Made by a program: the position numbers and the translations under genes. A DNA stretch of 64,000 nucleotides, from the NCBI RefSeq assembly GCF_000276665.1, contig NW_004955417.1:24083161-24147160 (forward strand), read 5' to 3'. Origin of the DNA: Chinchilla lanigera (Eukaryota > Chordata > Mammalia > Rodentia > Chinchillidae). The notes under the pieces were generated by a model that made no database searches, was not told the DNA's origin, and saw only the letters and a program-made list of their open reading frames with translations. Shown in pieces: positions 1 to 9,965 of this stretch (its first letter is position 1; each line of letters opens with the position of its first letter).

Positions 1-319
1 TATGCATTGTCTAAGCCAAGTCTTACTTCAAGGCACTGGCGTATTGAAATCCAAAAATGGGTCACGTTGGCAAGGGTTATTAACATTGGGAAGAGATCAA
101 TGTGAGACTTCCCTGGATCGAAGGAAGGACTGAAGGAGTGTGGTCCACCCCTGCACCCGGTCCACAGCTCAGCAATGATGCTGTTCCTCTCTTCTCCCAT
201 TTTGACTGAAGTAATATAACAATATATATATTGCACATGGCGTAACTCCTTGCTTTGCACCTGGGTGTTATTTTTAAGATTACATATAATGTAACATATT
301 ACTAACATTATAGAACTCT

Positions 320-425
320 CAGCAGGAACATGAACTTCATGAGGGCCAGGATGATCTATTGAACACCATGCCTGATACACTTAAGTGCTCGTCAAGTATA
401 TGAATGCAAAACATACAAATGAATG
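320..425 (+). repeat. L2/MIR-type 3' tail relic
   Basis: The stretch reads 'gaacttcatgagggccagg', then a degenerate 'gcctgatacactta', and ends in 'gaatgaatgaagg'-like sequence. That order is typical of the 3' end of ancient L2 or MIR elements. It is strongly diverged and there is no coding potential. The first 319 bases of the window show nothing I can assign. Confidence 0.45.
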
Positions 426-430
426 AAGGA

Positions 431-1049
431 GCAAGTGAGTCTCTTTAGCAATGCAATGTCATGTAAATTGAATCAGGGTGGCGGTTGGGGGTGGGAAAGG
501 AGTAGAAAAAAATTAAGTTTGGAGACAAATACTGCCTGAGAATTAATCAGCCTGATAAATCACCTTTGAAATATATACAGCAATAGGAAAATGGTAGTTT
601 CTTTATGATAAATTGATTTTCATTTGTATTTTGGTGCGGCTTGTAATCAGTAAAGGAATTGCTATATTATTTCTGTAAGCCCATTTGCCTTATTCTGAAC
701 AGGTTTACCACTGGCTGGAACTCGTTTCTGAGGCTAAATTCTTCAGCCAAGAATGCAGTGCATTCGGCTTCAGGGAGAGGGTTTAGCTTTCCCTGGGTGA
801 TGTCTCCGCAGTAGCCAGGTGGCCCCGCGGCTGGCTCCTCAGGGGCTAAAACCTCCTTCCTCAGGGGCTAAAAATAATCCATCCCAGCAAAGCCTACGTA
901 CTCCGGGGAGCTGCTGCTCAGTACCCAAACAAAATTTGGATTGCATCAGTGGGGAAGAAAGGTGGGATACTGGATTGGCCGCAAACTGCTTCTTCACCAC
1001 TGATATAAGCCTTTGTGACAATTAAGCTTTTGAAGATTACTTAATAACA
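431..1049. other. Unassigned sequence with a 15-bp direct repeat
   Basis: No repeat or gene is recognised here. The motif cctcaggggctaaaa occurs at 837-851 and again at 859-873, a 22-bp period tandem copy. Short frames over this region (68 and 60 codons on opposite strands) overlap each other and have no recognisable domain, so they are treated as chance. Confidence 0.4.
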
Positions 1050-1207
1050 AAGCTGGCTGTGGTGATGGACACCTGTAATCCCAGCACTTAAGAGGCCAAG
1101 GCAGGAGGCCAAGGCAGGAGGATACCACAACTTGGAGACCAGCGTGAGCTACAAAGTGAGTTGAAGGTCAGCCTAAACTGCAGAGCAAGACCCTTCTCAA
1201 AACAAAC
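1050..1207 (+). repeat. B1 SINE with internal duplication
   Basis: A 7SL-derived rodent B1 in sense orientation. The core 'cctgtaatcccagcactt' starts near 1073, followed by 'gagctacaaagtgagttga' and 'gagcaagacccttctcaaaa'. The extra 'ctacaaagtgagtt' block is the internal duplication known in mouse-related B1. A second, private tandem copy of 'aggccaaggcaggagg' lies at about 1093-1125. The A-rich tail runs directly into a CA microsatellite. Confidence 0.85.
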
Positions 1208-1236
1208 ACCACACACACACACACACACACACACAC
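1208..1236 (+). repeat. (CA)n microsatellite in SINE tail
   Basis: An almost pure CA run that follows the A-rich end of the B1 element immediately upstream, suggesting it grew from the SINE tail. Confidence 0.95.
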
Positions 1237-1290
1237 GAAGTAAAAAAATAAAGTTGGTTGACAACAAGACAACAAGCCAAAACTAATTTT

Positions 1291-1340
1291 CTTTTTTGGT
1301 ACTGGAAATCGAACTCAGGACCTTGCACTTGCCAGGCAGC
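1291..1340 (-). repeat. 5'-truncated ID SINE with target-site duplication
   Basis: The plus strand shows 'ttggtactggaaatcgaactcagg' followed by 'cttgccaggcagc', the reverse complement of an ID element's B-box half; the A-box half is missing. It is flanked by aaaactaatttt (1279-1290) and aaaactaacttt (1341-1352), an 11/12 match that fits a target-site duplication of a truncated insertion. Confidence 0.75.
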
Positions 1341-1352
1341 AAAACTAACTTT

Positions 1353-1955
1353 CAATGATAGTCTCTCATGGCCCCTTAGGTCATCATAAAACAGTAGTAA
1401 ATGGCACTTTAGTGGATCTTTGTACAGACATGCTTGAGGTCTCCAGGTCCAGGTCTGCAGGGTGTCCAGCTTTCCTAGTCCTCTCTGTTTCATCTCTCTT
1501 TGTATCTTCCAACTAAAACAAAGGTATTTCTTTGAAAGCAATTTTAGTATTATCCATATAACTGCCATTCGCCTTCACTTAGATAAGGGTTTTCCTTTTT
1601 TCCCCAAGGTAATTCAGCTTCTGGGACAGGAAGGAACATATACTGTATCTTGAGTCATCATCTTATCTACACTGGGATCCTCCTTCCCACCTCATCCTTT
1701 TTGTAACTTTATTGCCTGTTTCCAAAATAAAGTCTCTTTGAAGAAGTTAGGGAGAGCCCAATTTCCACATTCCTGAGAAGCAGTGGAAAGAGCACACAAA
1801 GTTCTACATTTGATGTTAATTCCTTTGCTTCCTTGAAATGCGGCCTTGTTCCATTCAGGGAAACTACATATTGGGAAGAAAAAATGACCTGACAGAGGCA
1901 AAAACACTGTATGTAGCGGTAAGTGTTCAATGTTATTTACTACTATCCCAGTGAT
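1353..1955. other. Unassigned sequence
   Basis: No repeat family, splice pair or coding frame is recognised. Minus-strand frames of about 70 codons here have no domain and are likely chance. Confidence 0.4.
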
Positions 1956-2370
1956 TACAAAAAAATAACACTGAAAAAATATTTTTACAGGTTATAGAAA
2001 ATTTAGAAAACATACATAAGCAAAGTGAAAATGAAATGACCTATAGCTATTATCAAGTGATAACCAAAGTCAACATTTCCACATATACACTTCCACACTG
2101 TACTTATATTTATACATTTTTAAATAAAAGTGAGATCACATTGAACAATGTTGTTTTGTAATTGAAATTCTCTCCGTATGATGTATTTTATGCATTATTC
2201 CAGATTGATACACTCAGTTCTGCATGATCTTTCGTGTTCAAATTGTTGTTTCACATTTTACACAATTTCTCCATTGGACACTTACTTTAGGAAACTATTT
2301 GTATGTAAAAAGGAATTCTATGGTTCAGAACTTTATAATATTCAGAATTTTCATACTCTTGTGGGTGTTC
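1956..2370 (-). mobile_element. LINE-1/HAL1 3' fragment, antisense
   Basis: The plus strand matches the recalled reverse complement of old L1 or HAL1 3' sequence: 'acaggttatagaaaatttag', a diverged 'aaccaaagtcaacatttcc', then 'aaataaaagtgagatcacat' and 'ttgttttgtaattgaaattc'. It is old and carries no usable frame. Confidence 0.6.
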
Positions 2371-2945
2371 CCTATTTATAGTTGTGCCCCTGGTTCTAGC
2401 TAGTGAGCAATACACAATCTCAGGGTGTTCTTGTGAGTTCTCCCAGCCCCTCCTTCCTTGGTGTGAGTATTTGTTACCGGCGCCATATTGAATTTCTCTT
2501 CTCAGCTCTAGTTTCCACAGTACTAAGAGGAGGGAGAGATCTGGTCCCTACAACTGCTCCATCATAACTGTGGCAGCATGTACATCTGCACAGTGCCTGG
2601 CAAGTGTGACTTTATTAGCAATGGTCATGGAGAGTTTCTAGAATGAGTGCTTCTAAAACACTGGATGGAGCCTTGGTGGCCTGGGATTACAAGTGTCTAG
2701 CGGAAAGCCACAGCAATGCTTGTTATATCCAACAACTCTTCAGAGGTATTTCCTGGAAGATTTTGAATTCTCCAAGGCCGCTCCATACACCCGTCCTAAC
2801 CCAACCCCTGGAAGCATATAGCTTCTGATCCCAGGAGCCTTTGCAGACTAGGCCATCAGGTAACTAAATATGTCCTGTGTGCTCCGTGGGTGAGAGAGGA
2901 CGCTTGTGTGTGTAGCACACCATGTAACAGTACTTAGGGTGAGCC
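2371..2945. other. Unassigned sequence
   Basis: No recognised element. A 61-codon frame at 2643-2828 has no visible domain. Nothing further can be supported. Confidence 0.4.
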
Positions 2946-3069
2946 ATCGAAGCCAGGCATGGCGGCACATGCCTGTAATCCCAGCACTTGAAATGCTGAG
3001 GCAGAAGGATGGCTATAAACTCAAGGCCAGGCTGGATTACATAGCAAGAGCCTGTCTCAAAAAAAAAGG
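2946..3069 (+). repeat. B1 SINE, monomeric form
   Basis: The element starts 'agccaggcatggcggcacat', continues 'gcctgtaatcccagcacttg' and ends 'gagcctgtctcaaaaaaaa'. It lacks the internal duplication seen in other B1 copies here, so it is an older or different B1 subfamily. Confidence 0.85.
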
Positions 3070-3324
3070 TCATACAATTTTATCTGAATAATCGCCACAT
3101 TGACAAATTTGGCATCTCTTTACATACTTGTTGCATTGTTTATGCTTTTCTTTCTCTTTCTAAAGTTTCTTATGAGTATTAAAATAGGATCAAGACAACT
3201 CAGTGGAGAAAGCACTCAGTGAGTGATATTTTCCTTTCTCTTCTCCTTTTTAGGGTGTTATGGTTAGCAAAGCATTTTAAATTTGATATCCATCATTCAT
3301 TTGGTCTTCTTAACCATGAGGGAG

Positions 3325-3432
3325 AGGCAGTATACTCCTTGTGGGGGGAGTCAAGTCTCACTATGCAGCCCAAGCTGGCCTCAAATGTGAGGTGATCCTC
3401 CTGCCTCAGCCTCCTGCCTGCTGTGATTACAT
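3325..3432 (-). repeat. B1 SINE, antisense, diverged
   Basis: The plus strand carries 'gtctcactatgcagcccaag', 'ctggcctcaaatgtgagg' and 'cctcctgcctcagcctcctg', the reverse complement of B1. An antisense ID element abuts it, making an antisense ID-B1 pair. Confidence 0.75.
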
Positions 3433-3500
3433 TTTGTTTTAGTGGTACTAGGGACTGAACCCAGAGATACTCCGCTACTGAGCTATATCCTCACCTTTTT
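3433..3500 (-). repeat. ID-like SINE, antisense, abutting B1
   Basis: Reads 'agtggtactagggactgaac' then 'gctactgagctatatcctca' on the plus strand, the reverse complement of a tRNA-derived ID element. Immediate contact with the antisense B1 suggests a composite unit of the B1-ID kind. Confidence 0.7.
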
Positions 3501-3544
3501 TATTTATTTACTTTTTACCTCAAGATAGGGGGCTCTTACTAGCA

Positions 3545-3955
3545 TTCCCAGGTTCGCTTACAACTTGTTGTCTTGCTTACTTTCCTCATTGTCAAGGCAA
3601 AATACCCAACTCCAAAAGCGAAAGGTTTAATTAGCCCACAGTTTGGATATGTTTCAGTTCATAGCTGGCTGGCTCCAAGGGTGGTATGGCAGAGGGTGTC
3701 ACAGAGCAGGCAGGCAGAAGGCAGCAAGCAGCAGTTGAGCAACAAAACAACCTGTGACAAGCCTCTTTCTGTCCCTTATATCTTATCCAGCCTACCTACC
3801 CTTTAGGGCAGGTAGCACTCACACTGTTAATCCTAGCATCGCATTCTTAATCCCATAGTCACACACCCTAAATCCAGCCACCTCCAAAAAGCTCCACCCA
3901 TGACTGCATGAGGCTTTGGGGAGGACATTTAGATACAAGCCATAATACTGGTCCA
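3545..3955 (-). mobile_element. Solo LTR of MaLR type, antisense
   Basis: Read on the minus strand it begins near 'ctaaatgtcctccccaaagc' followed by 'ctcatgcagtcatgggtgga', and ends with 'gctaattaaacctttcgctt' and 'gggtattttgccttgacaat'. The 'aattaaacctttc' polyadenylation region and the closing 'tattttg' are typical of rodent MaLR (ORR1/MT-like) LTRs. No internal region is present, so it is a solo LTR. The frame at 3573-3806 lies inside it and is not a gene. Confidence 0.65.
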
Positions 3956-4249
3956 GCTGCCCAAGCAGCTGGAATGGTTCCACCGTGGTTGGCTAATGCA
4001 CTGGTACTTGTTTTACATATAAGAAAGTATTTAAATCTAGCTGGGTCAACCCTACTTCCTGTTTAGATCAGGACTCTCTCAAGACAAACACCTTCTTTTT
4101 AATTAAACAGTTTAACAAGGTAGGGTTCAAGAACACGTACACACAACAATGAGAAATTATTCTCCTACTGAAGTCCACCTTAAAGGGGGGTGGTGGTTGT
4201 TTTCTGCTTCCAGGAGTTCTGCTGTTGATGGAACAAGACAAAGTACTCT

Positions 4250-4900
4250 ATCTAATGTGAATTTATGGAATGATTGTCTTCCCATTAAAAATTATTCTGC
4301 AGCTTGGAGCAATTAAAGTGGTCTCTCTCCTCTCCAAATTAATGTAATTAATACTATAGTCTTGGTTGTTTATCATGTCTTGATAATATCACAAGGGAAT
4401 GAAAATATTGGCTCTTTTATCCCCCTTAAATAGCTGAGATGAAACTGTTCAAGCTCTGGTGTTACAACAGCTGTTTCTCATGTCCCAGAATATAATTGGT
4501 TGGTACTGAGGTTACTAAATTGTAAGAAATTGACTTTGGTTTTATGCTTGCCTACTTTTGGCGGAGGGAAAGATGGGAAATGTTAGCTTTCCCTTGTAAT
4601 GAAAAGGCAAAATCTTCCCCAATGAAACGACAGCCTCTAGGCCTCATCTGTATAATTTCCCTGCACAGCCCACTGTCTGTGAATGCCGGATAACATGCCT
4701 GGGAAAGCAGGACCTGTCTCCCTTCCCTCCTAATTAGCTCCCACCCCAACGCAGCTGCCCAAAATGCAGCAGTGCTTCTTAGGAGGGGCTCCTTCTGGAA
4801 GTCACTATAAAGTGGCCTGGTCTCCCCTGACGGATGCAATGGGGGATTTGAGGCCATAATTATCCCAAGTAATTTGTAGGAACAAGATTCTTCTATCTGA
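4250..4900. promoter_or_regulatory. Candidate conserved regulatory element
   Basis: This block is nearly free of recognised repeats and has several AT-rich homeodomain-like words: 'attaaaaattattc', 'gcaattaaagtgg', 'ccaaattaatgtaattaata', 'cctaattagctcc' and 'ataattatcc'. Such clusters are common in developmental enhancers. This is inference from base composition only; no conservation data were available. A 125-codon minus frame overlaps part of it with no recognisable domain. Confidence 0.25.
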
Positions 4901-4919
4901 ATGTCTTTATTGCTCTGGG

Positions 4920-5142
4920 CAGTTCTCAAAGTGTCATGGCTGGGCCAACACCAGCAGCAGCACCTGAGGCAGGCAGGTGCGACTAAGCAGCTCCTCCTAG
5001 CAGCTAGTCAGACAGGCAGGTTTTCAGGCCCGTGCTGGACCTATTGAACCAGAAACATTGCAGGGCGGGTCAAGTTCGTCAACCTGCGCTTTAATGAGCT
5101 CTCTAGGTAACGCTAAGGCACGCTCAGCTTTGAGAACCACTA
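4920..5142. mobile_element. MER5-like hAT element with terminal inverted repeats
   Basis: The ends are 'cagttctcaaag' (4920-4931) and 'ctttgagaaccacta' (5128-5142), reverse complements of each other and close to the MER5/hAT-Charlie terminus. The flanking 8-mers gctctggg (4912-4919) and gctgaggg (5143-5150) match at 6 of 8, the expected length of a hAT target-site duplication. The element is non-autonomous with no transposase. Confidence 0.65.
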
Positions 5143-5344
5143 GCTGAGGGTTTAAGCAGGTTTCCCCGGTTGGTGGTGGGGCAATACTCATTAGTCTACC
5201 ACCAGCTCATCTATCACCTGATCCTCAATTAGTGTCCCAAAGAACAGAGCCAGATACACACTCACCTCCTAGCAGCTTCACCAGAGCAAACTCACTGCTT
5301 CACTTCCTGCCACTCTCTTTGGTGTGTTCATTTCTGGAGTTATA

Positions 5345-5515
5345 CAGCAGGGCTTTTCAAGTGTTGCATCGTAAGGAGATCTCAGTAGAATGCAGATTCT
5401 GATTTAGCAGGGCCAGATTGGATGTGAGGGTTTGCATTTCTAATAAGTGTTCAGCCAACACTGGTGCTGGTGGCCTAGAGACCACACAGAACTGACTGGT
5501 GGACTGGCATTTGTG
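5345..5515 (+). mobile_element. Second MER5-like hAT relic
   Basis: Contains 'gcagattctgatttagcagg' and 'gggtttgcatttctaataag', the recalled core of MER5A-type elements. Termini are too worn to place. It lies about 200 bp from the other MER5-like element. Confidence 0.5.
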
Positions 5516-6917
5516 AGGTCAGGCACACATTAGAGAAAATGGCTAATTATTATAAAGGATTTACTGGGTGACTTGTGTAAAATGAAGACTCTAAACAATA
5601 ACTTCTGTAAGAGTATGCGTCAAGTCCAGCACTGAGGCTGGTCTTCAACGAGGATCCGTCCACCGCAGAAATGTTCTTTACTTCTGCTTTCCTGTCCTTG
5701 GTTTCCTCTGCCCCTCACTGTTCTTTCCCCCTCTCCTCCCATCCAATGTCCCCCTCTTACTTCTGCTCACACCTCTGTTTTGTCCCCCAGTTGTCCACCT
5801 CCCTGGTCCTCAATATGAAACCTTAGCTGGTGTCTTTATTGATGCTCACAAAAGTCCTCAAGAACCAAAAATCTAGAAACAGTATCAAAATCTTAGAGGA
5901 AATTTTAGGGAACGTTGCAATGTAGAACTCAAGAAAATCTAATTTTTACCTCCTGATGTTTTTCCAGTTGCAAATCTAGATGCTTACCACCAAATTCCAA
6001 CTTCCCCATTGTGTGTTCTCCACCCAGCGGGTACAGTTTCTCCAGGTCTTTGGACTCACCTGTTCAGATGGGAAAGAAGTCAAATGTGTGTTGGATTCTT
6101 CTGCCAGATTGGCAAGTTTCCTTTAAGTCAACCTTCGGGAATTACTTTGAAGTTTCCCTCTGCGGAAAGCTGGTAGTAGGCACAGCTGATGGCTCTGCTC
6201 TTGGATCTGGCTCCTTTAGCCCAGCTGCACATGTGTAAATTGGGGGAGGGGTGTCTTCTATTTCTTCTAAAGGTAATGGCAGAAGAAGACTATAGGAGAC
6301 ACATACAATGATGCAAAAGATGATCAATCAACAGGAAAGAAAGCCCAGAGTATCCTGGGTGAGCAAATTCTTAGGCAGTTTCTGTCTGCCTCCTCCTCTC
6401 TCATTTCTTTGATAATAGCAGTTCTTCTTCCTGGAGAAGCTGTATTCCTGTCTCCCTGTAATGCCTGTAATTGCCCTATAGCCAATGAACTCTTTGGTTT
6501 TGGTTCAGTTAAATTTGAAGATCAGGCCTTTTCCTTCCAAACTGTTCCTATGCTCTATGGGTTAGCACAGTACCATCCAACAAATATTAAGAATACACAT
6601 GAGAAAGCATTTTTCTTGTCCATAGGAAGCTAACTTCCATTTCCTTTTCTTTCATTTTGTGGGGCGAAGATTAGAGGGGAAAATTAAATATCACTATTAG
6701 GCAGGATGAGTCAACAAAAAGAGGTGTCGGACATTCATTTGGAACAGAGGAATCAGGGATGAGGTGAGAATGGAGGTGAAACTTGATTTGGGTCCTAAAG
6801 GATAAGGAAGGAGGAGCACAGAACAGAGATGAGAACACGTCCTGACTCTATCCCTTACAGAGTGAGTGAGTCTGAGCGGGCTGCAGAGTCAGTGAATCTC
6901 CAGGGGAGGCGATGCAT
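5516..6917. other. Unassigned sequence, pyrimidine-rich near 5.7 kb
   Basis: No gene or repeat family is recognised. Bases 5680-5800 are C/T-rich. Frames up to 75 codons lack any domain. Nothing else can be supported. Confidence 0.4.
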
Positions 6918-6933
6918 AGAAATGCTGCAGAGA

Positions 6934-7034
6934 GGGGCTGGAGATTTAGCTCAGCGGCACAGCGCCTGCCTGGCAAGTGCAAGGTCATGAGTTCGATTCC
7001 GGTACCGGAAAACAAAACAAAACAAAAAACAAAA
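6934..7034 (+). repeat. ID-like SINE with perfect 16-bp target-site duplication
   Basis: A complete element starting 'ggggctggagatttagctca', with 'gcgcctgcctggcaagtgc', B-box-like 'gagttcgattccgg' and an A-rich tail of CAAAA units. The direct repeat agaaatgctgcagaga flanks it at 6918-6933 and 7035-7050 without a mismatch. This shows retrotransposition and suggests a fairly recent insertion. It is not a tRNA gene: the aminoacyl stem and anticodon loop do not form a standard cloverleaf. Confidence 0.95.
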
Positions 7035-7090
7035 AGAAATGCTGCAGAGAAAGTCAGGAAAGAAATTCAGGGAATAGAAGCCACTCTCGT

Positions 7091-7438
7091 GTTTGCTATG
7101 GTCTGAATGCCTGTGTACCCCCAAATTCATGTGCTGAATTCTCACCCCCAAGGCAATAACAGGACATGGGATCTTTGGCTCCAAATGAGTCATGGGGAGG
7201 AAGCCCCTATGAGTAGGATTAATGTAATTACGAAAGAGGCCCAACAGGGACCCCTCGGTTTTTCCACCCCTGGAGGGCACTGCTGGAAAGTACCATCTGC
7301 AGTCCCCACCGGATACTGCATCTGCAGGCACTTTGATTGTGGCCTTCCCAGGCTTCAGAACTGTGAGAAAGAAAATGTATGTGGTTTACAAACTCCTGAG
7401 CTTATGATGTCTTGTTATAGCAACCCAAACAGATTGTG
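7091..7438 (+). mobile_element. MLT1-like LTR (ERVL-MaLR)
   Basis: Begins 'gctatggtctgaatgcctgt', continues with 'cccccaaattcatgtgctga' and 'aaagaggcccaacaggg', and ends 'cttcagaactgtgagaaaga' and 'gttatagcaacccaaacaga'. These are successive landmarks of an MLT1A-type LTR in sense orientation, at near full length (about 350 bp). It is a non-coding old LTR; the 138-codon frame across it is not a gene. Confidence 0.85.
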
Positions 7439-9240
7439 GAGAATAGGGCTGAAAATAGGGAAATACGTGGTTATGAAATTGTATGTAGGATGGGAGGAAG
7501 TGAAGACACAGGGTCATCGATAGGCTTCAAGGCTTGTCTTGCAGCTGACAGTATAGTTCAGGAAGGTGCGGGAAACCACATTCACCATCACAGCTGCCCC
7601 ACAGCCCCCAGTCTGCTTCCAGGCTCACTTTCTGGTCACTGGAAAGTTCCCCTTTGATGTGAGTACGCAGCAGGCAACAGCAGAACTGCAGAAGGATGGT
7701 CACCCTCTTAAACGCCTTCTGAGGGCACAGTGAGTTAGTGGACCCCACACTGCACCCAACTTAGCAGCAAGGGACACCAGGGAATGTACATTTTGGCTTT
7801 CTGGCCCTTGAGATGTAAGGCAATGTGAGAGGGAGGTCGTGGGCATGATGTTTACAACATCTAGTCTAACTGTCAAGTGCGGTAGAGAGAATCAAGAAAC
7901 GCTAGTCTTCACGGAAGGAGCAAGTCATGTTGTAGAAAGCCAACCCAGAGATTAGTGGTAAGGTTTTGGCAGACATGAAAATAGTCTTTCCTGTAGACTA
8001 CTGGGAGACCCAGTGATAGTGGGGAAGGACTCTCTCATAAGAAAATGGCAAAGAAAACAGAGTTACAGACAAAGTTGTAGGAAATTAATAACAGCTGTTG
8101 TATTAAGTATCGATACCGTCAAAGTGGTTTCTCAGGAAGACAAATAGAGACGTACAAGATTGATCAAACAAGTCGTCATTAACTGTTCCTTTCTGTAGAG
8201 CAATAGCAGACAGTAGTACAACAATGTTAACTATCCTGTATATATATACTTACATAATTTTTTGTATAAATATGTATTGTTTGTATTGTTCTTATGCTAT
8301 TTTGTAAATGGGTGTCTGTTTATTAATGTTTTCCTTCTTTTATTTTTTAAAACAAATAAAAAAAAATAAAATAAAAGGCTTTGCACATGTGAGCCTGCAC
8401 TTTGCTAGGTCAAAAAAAAGAAAAGAAAATGACAAAGACAGAAACTCAACTACATATTTTCCCCCATCTTCCCAGTGATAGTAACAGTGGCGTCCACTTT
8501 ATCTGGCCAGGATAGCAAAGAGAATACTACAGCTTGCCCCCGCCCTGGAGCTGGACCCCATCTCTTCCTCCTGCTCACCTTCCAGAAAGCTGAGGCCCAT
8601 TTTTCCATTAACTTTCACTCAGATCCTATCAGCTGGGACTTTCTCCTTCCCACTCCGTCCTCTAGGGTGATAAGCACACTTTCCGGCAGATCTGGGGTCA
8701 GGGCTGCTTACAGAGGCTGTGCCAACCCAAACAAGCCCAGCTGGATGCTCTGGACAGCCTTCCCTCTCCCCTCCTCTGAGCCTGAGCCACAGGGGGTTCT
8801 GAGCCTCATGACCAGCAGACTCGAGCAGGAGGAAGAGAGGCGCACTCTTCCCCAGAGAGGGTCACGGCGCTGTCAGAGAGGCCCCAGGCCTCGGCTTGGA
8901 AAAACTTCAGCACCCTTGGAAATAGCGCTATTGAAGTAAAAGGGTAAATAATAATCAAAGTGAAAGAGTAGATTATAAAACCAGATTGTGGCCAAAATGT
9001 TCCCACTTTTCTGCCTCAAGATGCCCTCTACACAATCAGGCTGTTTGTCTGTCTTATGTATATATTTATTTTTAATTGCCCCACACTCAGAATAGGCTCT
9101 GGGTCATAACAAGCAATGATTCTTGCTGGGGTGGTGGCACTGTGTTACAAAAAAGCTGGTGCTTGATAAATATATCATTTGTGCCCCTAGATTTCCTTTT
9201 TTTGGAACTTGGGTTGGGGTGTATCATTAGACCAACAGAC
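7439..9240. other. Mostly unassigned sequence
   Basis: No gene is supported. An AT-rich stretch lies at 8220-8420 with A-rich and TATA-like runs. A 154-codon frame at 8475-8939 covers moderately GC-rich DNA but has no recognisable domain and no clear splice or promoter context, so I treat it as unproven. Confidence 0.4.
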
Positions 9241-9284
9241 TGAGTTGCAATGACATGTAGCACCTTAGGTCAGGGCAGAGCCAG

Positions 9285-9500
9285 GCCAGAGCCCTGAGCC
9301 TGTTTGCCTTTCTCTTCCTTCTGTGAAGCAGCTTTGGACTCCCAACACAAAGGGTCACTATAGAGTCTCCCCCAGCCTTGTGAGTTGCATCATATTTTAT
9401 GTGAGTGAGAAATAAAATTTTGGTGGGCTAAGTCATTTGGATTTGAGGGTATATTTGTCACAGCAGCTTAGCCTAGTTTATCTTGACTAACAAACACAGA
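9285..9500 (+). mobile_element. Probable MaLR/MLT1-family LTR 3' end
   Basis: The run 'gtgagtgagaaataaaattt', 'tggtgggctaagtcatttgg', a degenerate 'tttgtcacagcagcttagcc' and 'ttgactaacaaacaca' follows the usual order of the 3' part of MLT1/MER-type LTRs (polyadenylation signal, then a terminal 'gactaa.aca'). Confidence 0.5.
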
Positions 9501-9789
9501 GTGATTAGTACATCAGTTCCACAGAGATTTACTCCAGAGGATGAATCACGGGGGCAAGAAAACTTTAGAAATTAGCAAAGAGATAAGAAATTATGGAAAT
9601 AAACTCAGATAATGAAATTCAAGGGGACATCGTCAACACTTTCCTGACTTAGGTGTTTTGAAAGTCTCAGGACTTCAACAGCTCTTTGTCTATACTTACT
9701 AATTTGAGACTGTCATGTGCTTTTAGGAGACTGAAAGCTAAAAAGTAAGGCAGTAGTTCCTCACATGTTTATGTGGCTTACATTTGCAA

Positions 9790-9965
9790 ATGTTACCGAT
9801 GTGTCTAGAGTCTCCTAAACAACCCTGTAAAGGTGCGGATAACTGGCTAGGTATAATTGCTGCCGTTTTTTATGGTAGAAAAGTGAAGGCTGGTCGGGAG
9901 AGAGTCACACTGTTGACAAATGACAGAATCAAGGGTCAGAACCTTGAAAATAGTTTTCAAGCTTG
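9790..9965 (-). repeat. MIR SINE relic, antisense
   Basis: The plus strand reads 'caaccctgtaaaggtgcgg', then 'atggtagaaaagtgaaggct', then 'agagtcacactgttgacaaa', the degraded reverse complement of MIR core and 3' region. It is highly diverged. Confidence 0.45.

Noticed and set aside
6934..7005. Functional tRNA gene
   Set aside because: A- and B-box-like words are present, but there is no full cloverleaf or CCA-compatible acceptor stem, and an A-rich tail plus target-site duplication shows a SINE.
8475..8939. 154-codon plus-strand frame as a gene
   Set aside because: No domain, no splice or promoter context, and composition as expected for a chance frame in GC-richer DNA.
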